64,000 nucleotides of DNA from Puccinia triticina (lineage: Eukaryota > Basidiomycota > Pucciniomycetes > Pucciniales > Pucciniaceae), in NCBI RefSeq assembly GCF_026914185.1, contig NC_070568.1:4236001-4300000 (forward strand). The letters run 5' to 3'. Positions 55,606 through 64,000 of this stretch are shown one piece after another. The position numbers and the translations under genes are program-made. The notes beneath the pieces were generated by a model that saw nothing but the letters and a program-made list of their open reading frames with translations, was not told the origin of the DNA and did no database searches. Numbering within the stretch: the stretch's first letter is position 1; each line of letters starts with the position of its first letter.

Positions 55606-56931
55606 TTACACACGGAGCAACATGTTCAATTTTTCCCTTAACTTAGTTTGTATCGCATCGGATTGTTTGGCCTGCAATAGTCTTGGCCTTTTTTTTGGAG
55701 GTTGAAGTCCTTCGAGAATCTCTTGAATGGATCGACCTTGACTATAGGATTCAAATATGTCTTTCGAGGTCCACTTATCTTCTGCAAAACCAAGCCATAC
55801 AGGATCATTGGAAAGTTCTTTACAGAAACTACCCCTACCAGGAAATCGGGTAGCTGCCATTAAGTAGTAAGTTAAATTATAAAGATTTGATATCGTATAA
55901 AGCTGAACATTGGAAAAATAAGTTCAACTTGTGAATGGTTGGTAAAAAAAGATGCGGAATTGGATTGCTTACCTCGGAATTGATTCGAGTAATATGATTC
56001 ATAGCTTGTTTCTCAACTGTTGATTGGGCATCAGGGGTGTGTTTTGTTTTGAGCAACAACTGGACCTTTTTGTGGTTGACAAGTTTCTCGTACAGGGGCT
56101 GATAAATTGCTTCTTCTTCAGGGGAGATAAGTTCCTTGATAGTGTTGTCTTCTTCTTCATCATCTTCGTCTTCTCCTTCATAGGGAATGGGTAGTTTGGA
56201 AAAGAATCTAAATACTCGTGAGTCAAAAACCTCCTTTTCTTCTAGAGATAATGATTTCCAAGCAATTCCAAGGTCTCCATTTTGTTTATCCCATCCAAGA
56301 GTCAATCCTTTATGGGGGACTAAGTATTGACCACTGGTCAATTTAAAAAAGATAACTATTTTCGTAAAACTTACATACCAGGAATAGTTGCACTGGTCAT
56401 ACTGAATGCAACAAACCGGTTCCAGCCGCATTTTTTCCTAGGAGGGCGATCTTCCCCTCTGACAAATATTCAGGATTTCAGAACAAAAGGGTTTTGAGGA
56501 ATTGTGAAAAGCAAACCATCAACTCACAACCAGGAATTGATTGTTTTGATAGAAACATTATCAACCAAAGCCAACATGAGCTTGATCTTGGTGTAGTTGT
56601 TCTTATGGAATCTAAGTGCTTCTTGAACTTTGTTTGAAATGCGATTGGATTGATTGGTTTGTTTGGCTAGACCATTTAGAAGTTGGTTTTCCGACCACAA
56701 AGGCAACTGCGTCTCGTAATTGTCCAGCAATAAGGCTCCGAAGTTCAAACTTGGCTGAGGTGAGCTTTGGTGTCGATTTTGCTCATCATGAGTTGAATCT
56801 GATTGAGATCGACCACAACCTCTGGTATTGAGTCGTCCTCCTCCTCTACCACGAGTAGAACTGGCCCTCCCACCTCGGTTTTGTTGGGGTTGTTGGCCAG
56901 CTTGGCCTCTGTTTGATCGGGTTGAAACCAT
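55606..56931 (-). CDS. HMG-box-like protein with RGG-rich N terminus, 375 aa
   Basis: Predicted exons on the minus strand, 56931-56528, 56458-56379, 56319-55973 and 55902-55606, join in frame (1,128 nt) with introns of about 59-70 nt. Residues 1-55 are Gly/Arg/Gln-rich (RGGRASSTRGRGGGR), as in nucleic-acid-binding tails. Residues about 136-205 resemble an HMG box: RPPRKKCGWNRFVAFSM, then GDLGIAWKSLSLEEKEVFDS. An acidic run (EGEDEDDEEED) follows, then a basic C-terminal part (PPKKRPRLLQAK). The fold is inferred from W-N-x-F and W-K-x-L-S-x-E-E-K spacing only. The stop codon lies ten bases from the Helitron terminus. It may be a host or transposon-carried gene. Confidence 0.55.
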
Positions 56932-57959
56932 GATGACTGTTCAAAAAATGAGATTGAATTACAAAATCAGCTAAAGGGAGAAGTCATTTAAGCATAAATC
57001 AGCTACCTGAAGTATTATATCTCTTGGTTGGTGACTCTGATTCAGATGTTGTTTGGAGCTAGGTTGGTGACTCTGATTCGGATGCTGTTTGGAGCTAGTT
57101 CTTGGTAGATTTTCCCAAGTGGGCTTTCTCAGGCTCAGGTTGTGTGTCAGTATGCAACTTGAGGGGATGTCTCAGGCTATCACCAACCTTTCACAACAGA
57201 CCATATTTTGGACTGTGAATCATGTGGGCAAGTTTTTTTTTGGACTCATACTTGATAAATTATGACTCATCCAACCCAAACTTTTCCTCATTCTCCACTA
57301 ACATTACCATTTATAATGCTGTGTCCAAAAATTGCTGAACAATTTGATACAATATTGCAGGTTTTCATATGGTAATTACGTCCCAAGTAGTTTTTTTATG
57401 CTGTGGGTGAATTTTACAAAGTGAATTTTACCAGGTACAATGACCATTATTGTGAAATTTACACAACAGCTAGTAATTTCAAACCTGGTTGCCATTTTTA
57501 TTGATTTTTACAAGGTATATTTTGCATGGTGTACTGCTTCCTCCAAATTGGCCTTGTAAAATTCAGGTTTTGTCTGCAAATATGCAATTTTGCAAGGTGC
57601 ATTTTTTACAAGGTGGCACTTTGTAAAAAAAACACCAAGTAAAATTCCACATGGAAGACTTCAGGTATATTTTTACAAGGTTGTTTTCATATTGAAAGGT
57701 GGGAATCTAGAACAGAAATTTTAAAATTACACATACCCCCCAGAATTCTTTACTGCCTTGTACCTTGTAAATAACACTTTGTAAAATTCAATATCCACTT
57801 TTTTTATGAAGTTATTTCAACCCAAAAATTTTACATTGTGTGTTGAGTGTATCAAAAACAGGCTATTTCCAGGGCTAATTGAATTTGCTCTGTTCACCGC
57901 TGTGTGAGCTGCAAATGTGTGACAGGTGCTGCTAGGTCAGCTGAGAATTTTTGAAGAGT
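56932..57959. other. no gene; tandem 36-bp duplication and ACAAGGT-rich tract
   Basis: GTTGGTGACTCTGATTC, (A/G)GATG, TGTTTGGAGCTAG occurs twice in tandem at about 57025-57100. Between 57350 and 57800, TTTTACAAGGT and TTTGTAAAA words recur about ten times in AT-rich DNA. No coding frame. Confidence 0.45.
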
Positions 57960-58925
57960 GGAACTAGTTCAGCTTTTACTTTGGGTGCCCTAGTAGAGCT
58001 GGGTGAGCTGAATTTTGTGTGTTGAGAAGAGCAGAGCTGGGTGAGCTGAAATTTTGGGTGCTGAGGAGAGCCGGGTGAGCTGGATTTTTGGGTGCAGAGG
58101 GAGATGTATGAGCTGGATTTTGGGTGATGAGGGTAGCTGTATGAGCAGGAATTTAGGTGCCAGTGGAGCTGGGTGGGCTGAATTTTCTGGCTACAAAGGG
58201 AGCTGCATGAGCTGGAATTCTGTGTGCTGAGGGGTGCTGGGTGAGCTGGATTTTGTGTCCTGAGGGGAGCTGGGTGAGCTGGAATTTTGGGTTCCTGTGG
58301 AGCTGGGTGAGCTGGTTTTTTGGGTACAGGGGGAGCTTCTAATAAGTTCAGCTTTTATTTTTGGGTGCCAGTAGAGCTGGGTGGGCTGAATTTTCTGGAT
58401 GCACAGGGAGCTGGGTGAGCTGGATTTAGTGTCTGGAGGGGAGCTGGGTGAGCTGGAATTTTGGGTGCCAGTGGAGCTGGGTGAGCTGGTTTTTGGGTGA
58501 CAAGGGAAGCTGCATGAGGAGCAATTTAGGTGCCAGTGGAGCTGGGTGAGCTGGAATTTTGGGTGCCAGTGGAGCTGGGTGAGCTGGAATTTTGGGTGCC
58601 AGTGGAGCTGGGTGAGCTGGAATTTTGGCTGCCAGTGGAGCTGGGTGAGCTGGTTTTGAAGTGAGCTGCATGAGCTGGATTATTGGTGTGGCAGGATCTG
58701 GGTGAGCTGGAGCTGGGTGAGCTGGATTTTGTGTCTGGAGGGGAGCTGGGTGAGCTGGAATTTTGGGTGCCAGTGGAGCTGGGTTAGGTGGAATTTGGGC
58801 TGCCAGTGGAGCTGGGTGAGCTGGTTTTTTGGGTATGAAGGGAGCTGCATGAGCTGGATTATTGGTGTGGCAGGATATGGGTGAGCTGGAATTCTGCTGG
58901 CTTGGTGGAGCTGTGTGAGCTGGAA
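57960..58925 (-). repeat. 33-bp minisatellite array, reverse orientation
   Basis: The unit on this strand is GAGCTGGGTGAGCTGGAATT, TTGGGTGCCAGTG (33 bp), the reverse complement of the consensus at 29649-31170. It is most regular at 58530-58640. It directly adjoins the LTR-side end of the decayed gypsy copy, so it may lie within that element's LTR. Confidence 0.8.
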
Positions 58926-59103
58926 TTTGGACTGAACGTGCCAGAGCTGACCACAGCCAGCTCCAGTGATTCTTCCATTCCAAATGGAGGATGAGATCCT
59001 GTTTTCCACCATTTGGAATGGAACAATTTCTTAGCCAAAACTCCCCAAAAAACCTTATTTTGACGGGTTTTTTGCCCCAAGCTTCATAAACAGAGCTGTC
59101 ACA

Positions 59104-60655
59104 GTCTCCCCTCTTATAAAAAAGAAAAAAGAAGGGAAGAAAAGAAATGGTTAAAAACAAGGGGCAATGTGAGGAAAAAAGGATAATTGAGGTAAGGGAA
59201 GATTGGTTTGTGGAATGGCAGGATAGTGGTGAGGTTGTTGTGGCATTTTAAGGGCAGAAGGAGGTGTGTAAGGTGGAGGTGAAGCTGGAGAGGTCGGCTG
59301 AGGGGAACAGATTTGCAAAGGAGAGGCGAATGAGAACGGTGGGGAAAGCGCAGAAGAATTATGTGGCGTGTGTGCCGAAGAAGGAGGACGGCTCTGGTTG
59401 AATCGGTCCCCAAGGAGCATTCGAATCTGAGTGAGGCATTGATCAAGGCTTCTCAGACTGTTTGAGGTGCTGTAGGGTTTCAATGGGTTGGTATTGTGGT
59501 CCTTGTCAGTGGTGTTGAGGAAGGCTTGTGGCCTGAGGGGATCTCAAAGACCAGATGGGAGCAGATCAGTAGATGTTATTTTGTCAAGATTTGGCGGTCC
59601 CGTTGCTTGTAGGAGCGGTGAGCAAGTGGAGACCAAGTGTGAAAAGCAACAATTCAACGGTAGCGTGGACAATATTGACGGTGCCTCGGGGGGAAGGGTA
59701 GCGTTTGAAGAGAGTCTGGCAACGGGCAAGTGATTTGAGGGGCAATGGGGGTGAAGTCAAGGGGATGCAACGCTTGAGAATGCAGGAGAAAGGACAGGGG
59801 AGCCACCTCGGTTGTTGGTGGCATTGTCGCGAGCAGTTGGGGGGCCGATCAAGGCTTGATGGTCTACGGCGGGCAGATGGGTGGGGCTGTTGTGGGTGAT
59901 ATTGGTGCTGGTTGAGTGAGGGCGAGTGTGGTGGGAACCTTGGGTTGGTGGCTGAGCTGCGTCTGGCGAGCGGGAAGGTGGAGAGCTGCAGGGAATCACG
60001 TCTGAGAGCGAGGGGGTTATTGGTGTGGCTAAGGAGGCAGGTGTTGAAGGACACCAACAAGGTGGTTGGACGGAAGCGGTGGGGGCAGCGACAGCGGGCG
60101 GCGGACAAGGTTTAGGTTTCTCCTTTCAAAAACAAATTCAAATGGGCTAAGCCCTGTGACAGGGTTGATATTTGAGTTGATTGCGACTGTTACCGCTGGT
60201 AGAGATTCCAGCCACCTGCTTTTTTGCTTGGCTGTGAAGTTCTGAAGAATTTCCTTGACCGTTTTTCCACCCATCTTGGCGCTGTTAGCTTTTGGAGGGG
60301 GCGACAATAAGCAAACATGTATTTCATACTTGTTCAATAGTGTTGTGGAAAATTGAGATATCCAGCTTTTGTCTAGGTTGCATATGAAGGCGGTTGGAGC
60401 TCCGAATGCCGTCACCCAGCTCTCAAAGAAGCATCTGGCTGCTTTTTCAGCTGTATCAGCATGTCGGAACGGAATGAACCTCACAAACCCCAAAAGCCTG
60501 CAGACGCTGTGGTGTTCCATATGCGTGACAATGCCAAAAGCCCATTGCAGAGGTATTATAGTGGAGGGAGTGTGTAATACAGTGCGGGGGAAGAAGGGAA
60601 GAAGGAGAAAGATGGGAGGAGAGGCCTTGACCCCCAACATTGGGAATGGAACAGG
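59104..60655 (-). pseudogene. decayed Ty3/gypsy integrase region
   Basis: The frame at 60640-60029 keeps DTAEKAARCFFESWVTAFGA, LDKSWISQF, ILQNFTAKQKSRWLESLPAV and INPVTGLSPFEFVFERR, parallel to DTAEKTASRFFSGWVARFGA, RDKTWTSRF and so on in the neighbouring gypsy. The second catalytic Asp has become Asn (CNLDKS for SDRDKT) and the Glu segment is lost. The end GGGGAGACTGTGAC (reverse, about 59113-59100) matches the purine tract and LTR start of the neighbour. Coding in the 59100-60000 part is scrambled. Confidence 0.8.
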
Positions 60656-60659
60656 TTAG

Positions 60660-61125
60660 ACAATGGATGCAGAGTGTGTGGAAGAGGATGGAAGATGGCT
60701 TGGTTGCATAGCAACACATGACATCATGCAGCGCAGTACATGCATGAAAGTGCTGTGTAGCTCAAGCGCCTCATGCAGTATATATCCCTCATTGTTTGTA
60801 CGCATAGTACAGCATATGCAGGTAGATAATGTAAGAGTCCGCTTGGGACTCTTCACTGTCTGGGCTGGCACACAGCACAGAGGCCTGAAACGGTTTCTAG
60901 GAACCACTCGTGTATTGCAAAGTACTAGCCCAGGAGAGAAGTTCAGCTTCTCTCCGTACATACAACTGAGAAAGGAAAGGAAGGGGAAAGATCGGTGCTC
61001 ACCTAGCCCAGGAGAGAAGTTCAGCTTCTCTCTGCTGAGCTAGGAGGGCGCGGGGGAGCTGAGTCTAAGAGTCCGTCGATGGCTTATGTAATACCGGCTT
61101 GTGAGTTCCCGAAGGGGGCTTCACA
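60660..61125 (-). repeat. gypsy 3' LTR (left limit approximate)
   Basis: On the minus strand it starts TGTGAAGCCCCCTTCGGG at 61125, directly after the purine tract GGGGGGAGAC. The left limit is inferred from where homology to the next gypsy copy begins (about 60655). TATATACTGCATGAG (reverse strand, about 60785) may be the TATA region. AGCCCAGGAGAGAAGTTCAG occurs twice, about 60930 and 61005. Confidence 0.65.
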
Positions 61126-64000
61126 GTCTCCCCCCCTATAAGACATAGAGGACGACTGTTCAGGATGATCGGAGAGAGTCGAGTTGTCGTCCGGAGTAGA
61201 GGGCATTGATGAGGAACGGAAACGCTTGATTTTCGAAATGTGGAAGGTTGGATGTCGCTTGTCGCCTTCTGGGAGAGTCAGGGTCACATTTTGTCCGTGA
61301 TTGAATGTTTTAACAACTGGATATGGACCCTCAAAACGATCTTTCAGCTTGTCAACGCCAGTTTGGTGTTTCCCACGCCAGTCGGCCGGGTTTAGGAAGA
61401 CTCGATCACCAACTGAAAGAGGAGGCGGGTCGGCTCGTCGTTTGTTATGTTGGATCGCTTGTTTGACCCTGCTTGCGCAGAGTGTGTCCCGGGCTTCTGC
61501 CCAGGTGTCCTCACGGAGCTTGATCCACTTGTCAAGGGTGGGGAGATCTGGCGGTGAGTCTGTAAGTGGCGGGGGTCGACTTGGGAAAAGGGAGGGCCTC
61601 CGTCCGTAAAGTAGTTCGAAAGGACTGAAACCCGTAGCCACGTTCACGGCTGAATTGATAGCATATTCGACGGCGGGTAGGGCCTCGAGCCACTTTGATT
61701 GTCGTTTGGAGGTGAAGGTACGTAGAATTTGACCGACTGTTTTATTTGATCGTTCGCTACGGCTGTCGGCCTGAGGGTGGAACGAAGTGGACATGTGAAA
61801 ATTGATGTTGAGACGGTTCATGAGGCATTTCCAGAAACGGGATGTCCAGGTTTTGTCCCGGTCGCTGATGATAGAGGTCGGGGCTCCAAATCTGGCAACC
61901 CAGCCACTGAAGAAGCGGCTAGCAGTCTTTTCGGCCGTGTCCGTTTGGAGAACCGGGATGATTTGAATGAATCCCGATAAACGACAGGTACACTTCAAGA
62001 TCATATCGTAGTGGGTTGCCTTACGCAATGGGCCCACGAAGTCGATTGCGATGTTGGTTAAGGGTTGACGAGGAAACGAGGGAGTGAGCATCTTGCCCAG
62101 CGGTGCCGTCGTGGGAGCCTTAGTACGCTGGCAAACTTCACACCGCTCGAGGAGTTGTCGTATGTCTATTGACATCCGAGGCCAGAAGAAGTCCCGGCGA
62201 AGCTCTTTGGTGGTCTTGAGGACCCCCAAGTGGCCAAGGCGTTGGTGGGCCTTGTTGATGAGTGATCTTCGCAGTTGAAAATTTGCTGGGATGACAAGTC
62301 GGCCATCAATGAATAGAAGTCCGTTCTCTTCTATACAATCCGTGCGGAGGGGAAGAGCATCACGTAAGGCAATGCAAAATTGGTCATGTGCATAACCAGC
62401 CAAGATAGTTTGTTTGAGAGAGGGGTCAATGGACAGACCAATTTCTGTCAGCGCCGCCACGCATGCTACTTCTTCAGGTGTGGATGGATCGTCGTCGGGG
62501 AGGTCTTTCCTTGAGAGGGCGTCCGCGACCGAGTTATCCTCCCCGCGAATGTAGTTGAAGTTGAGGTCGAAGTCAGCAAGAAGTTCTGACCATTGTGCTT
62601 GTCGCTTGCTGAGAGTGCGTTGACAAGGGAGATGTACAAGTGAGTGATGGTCGGACATCACATTGATCTTCATCCCCAAGAGAAGCATGCGCCATTTTTG
62701 AAGTGCGTGTATGACGGCCAACAACTCTTGCTCGTGAACTGGGTAGTTGCGTTCCGCCGGCGTCATCTGGTGGGATTCGTAAGCGATGGGAGAAGCGACT
62801 TTCCAGTCTTTACCCTGGAATAGGGCCGCGCCGAGAGCGGAGCCGCTTGCATCTGTAAAAAGCCAAAGTGGGTCTTCGGACTCGTAATCGACATTTTTTA
62901 AACACGGGAGAGAGGTCATGATACGTTTAATGTTTTGAAAGGCTGCTTCCTCTTTGGGGCCCCATTGGAAGGCTTTATTCTCAAGTTTTGAGCTTGTTAA
63001 TGGAGTGAGCGTCCCTACGTAGCGCTGTAGACCCCATATGAATTTCTTCATCCACTGCACCGTCCCAAGAAAGCATTTCACACCCTTTGCTGATTGCGGT
63101 GAAGGCCAGGATTGGATGTCTGCAATTTTCTCGTCATCCGCTTCAATACCCTCCGCCGAGATCCAATGTCCCAGGAACTTTACTCGTGTGCAAAACAGCT
63201 TCGTCTTCTTGGGACTGCAGTAGAGGTTGGCTTGACGGAGTTTACGGAGGACCGCTCTGACGTGTGCTTCATGTTCTTCGAAGGAATCCGAGAAAACGAC
63301 GATGTCGTCGAGGTATACGACGCAAATGTCGTTGATTAAGTCACCTAGCGCTTCCTCTAGTCTCGCCTGATGGGTGGCCGGCGCGTTTGTGAGTCCCATG
63401 GGCATAACGACCCACTCCATGAGTCCCCACGGGGTCTTGACTGCCGTCAATGGAATGTCTTCCTCTCGCATTCTGGTCTGAAAGAATGCATTCGTTTGAT
63501 CGAGTATCGAGAAAACTTTGCCTGAAGCCACCACTCGTACGAGTTCATCCACATTCGGCAAGGGCGAGCGATCACAAACAGTGAGGCTGTTGAGTTTGCG
63601 GTAGTCGCAAACCCAACGGGGAAGGGCAGAGGGGTCTTTTTTCGGAATGATTAGACTTGGGGACGCGTACTGACTGGTTGACCGTTGGATGCGGCCCGCT
63701 TTAATATGTTGATCTAAGAGTATTCTCCACGATGCGAGGTGCTTGGGAGGGTACGGGAATTGACGCTCGTTGATTACTGCATTGGGGTCAGTCAGTACGA
63801 TTTTGTGTCGAGTTCGAGACGCTGCGTCTTGTAGTTTGTTAGGAAACAAGCTTCCTTTAGATTGATCTGAGTCGTCAACGTCCTCATTGACCGCAGGGAT
63901 GTCCTCGGGAAACAGATCAGCAAATTCCTTCAAAATCAACCTCTCCGACTCCGCGCACGGATATTGATTTGCCTCGGAGGGGGTGTCGACTGCGGCTATG
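61084..64000 (-). CDS. Ty3/gypsy Pol polyprotein, partial (runs off the window)
   Basis: The minus-strand frame is open from the window edge to the stop at 61084, over 970 codons. In order: reverse transcriptase with FSILDQTNAFF (about 63510-63480) and VVYLDDIVVFS (about 63320-63290); RNase H with LFTDASGSALGA (about 62860) and VMSDHHSLVHL; VADALSRK; integrase zinc finger HQRLGHLG...CEVCQRT; integrase core AIDFVGP (about 62045), ISDRDKTWTS (about 61865) and SRSERSN (about 61755); and a GPY/F-like module (FEGPYPVV). Catalytic residues are present. The C terminus reads through the purine tract about 40 bases into the LTR. Gag and protease are beyond the window, so completeness is unknown. Confidence 0.95.
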   Translation of the reverse strand, partial: IAAVDTPSEANQYPCAESERLILKEFADLFPEDIPAVNEDVDDSDQSKGSLFPNKLQDAASRTRHKIVLTDPNAVINERQFPYPPKHLASWRILLDQHIKAGRIQRSTSQYASPSLIIPKKDPSALPRWVCDYRKLNSLTVCDRSPLPNVDELVRVVASGKVFSILDQTNAFFQTRMREEDIPLTAVKTPWGLMEWVVMPMGLTNAPATHQARLEEALGDLINDICVVYLDDIVVFSDSFEEHEAHVRAVLRKLRQANLYCSPKKTKLFCTRVKFLGHWISAEGIEADDEKIADIQSWPSPQSAKGVKCFLGTVQWMKKFIWGLQRYVGTLTPLTSSKLENKAFQWGPKEEAAFQNIKRIMTSLPCLKNVDYESEDPLWLFTDASGSALGAALFQGKDWKVASPIAYESHQMTPAERNYPVHEQELLAVIHALQKWRMLLLGMKINVMSDHHSLVHLPCQRTLSKRQAQWSELLADFDLNFNYIRGEDNSVADALSRKDLPDDDPSTPEEVACVAALTEIGLSIDPSLKQTILAGYAHDQFCIALRDALPLRTDCIEENGLLFIDGRLVIPANFQLRRSLINKAHQRLGHLGVLKTTKELRRDFFWPRMSIDIRQLLERCEVCQRTKAPTTAPLGKMLTPSFPRQPLTNIAIDFVGPLRKATHYDMILKCTCRLSGFIQIIPVLQTDTAEKTASRFFSGWVARFGAPTSIISDRDKTWTSRFWKCLMNRLNINFHMSTSFHPQADSRSERSNKTVGQILRTFTSKRQSKWLEALPAVEYAINSAVNVATGFSPFELLYGRRPSLFPSRPPPLTDSPPDLPTLDKWIKLREDTWAEARDTLCASRVKQAIQHNKRRADPPPLSVGDRVFLNPADWRGKHQTGVDKLKDRFEGPYPVVKTFNHGQNVTLTLPEGDKRHPTFHISKIKRFRSSSMPSTPDDNSTLSDHPEQSSSMSYRGGDCEAPFGNSQAGIT

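Noticed and set aside
59488..60115. Plus-strand frames with basic or Gly-rich content as genes
   Set aside because: They are the opposite strand of the ruined gypsy copy's coding region and show no motif of their own.

Overview
The window looks like transposon-dense nuclear DNA of a basidiomycete, most probably a rust fungus (Pucciniales). This rests on short GT-AG introns (about 50-90 nt), a KDZ transposase beside a TET/JBP-like dioxygenase, BED-hAT, Helitron, copia and gypsy elements, and a lack of ordinary housekeeping genes. The species cannot be told from this sequence. Almost everything interpretable is mobile DNA or its debris, often nested.

Layout. 1-4126: a gypsy LTR fragment, an LTR-like repeat, then a block of ~350-bp repeats bounded by two Helitron-type 3' ends and invaded by a palindromic Tourist-like MITE and a 1.0-kb hAT derivative. 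4173-4333: a second MITE. 4985-11523: a hAT-type element (22-bp perfect TIR, 8-bp TSD) split by a young copia retrotransposon (5076-10431, LTRs differing at one base) and carrying a 45-bp tandem hairpin array. 11652-12374: a second hAT-type element with a 43-bp hairpin array. 12376-17213: LTR-like repeats, plus a 1.5-kb Tourist-like element (13433-14978) with a third hairpin array. 18304-24962: a diverged inverted duplication, each arm holding a RING-finger gene (one coding, one decayed); the space between holds an element with an 11-bp TSD that interrupts an open frame, a Helitron-type end and a possible LTR. 25691-29648: a MITE, then the likely autonomous hAT element with an intron-containing transposase. 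29649-33090: a 33-bp minisatellite and a CpG-decayed relative of the hAT-type elements. 33318-43960: GCGCTAAC-rich repeats bracketing a KDZ transposase (minus), a 210-bp/420-bp satellite and a TET/JBP-like dioxygenase gene (plus). 46389-55596: a Helitron region with two OB-fold-like genes, a damaged Rep/helicase gene and a hairpin plus CTAGT end. 55606-56931: an HMG-box-like gene. 57960-58925: the same 33-bp minisatellite in opposite orientation. 59104-64000: a ruined gypsy copy and an open gypsy polyprotein running off the window.

How the parts fit. The hAT transposase element and the two non-coding hAT-type elements share TAGAGAT ends and subterminal GGGTACCCG motifs, so the first may mobilise the others. 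The KDZ/TET-JBP pair matches a published association in basidiomycetes between this transposase class and predicted 5-methylcytosine oxygenases; a decayed element elsewhere in the window looks CpG-depleted, which would fit cytosine methylation here. The least explained pattern is a hairpin repeat with core GATGACC...GGTCATC, found as 45-, 43- and 38-bp tandem arrays inside three different DNA transposons from two superfamilies. Without database searches, names rest on motifs read by eye, and splice sites are manual predictions.
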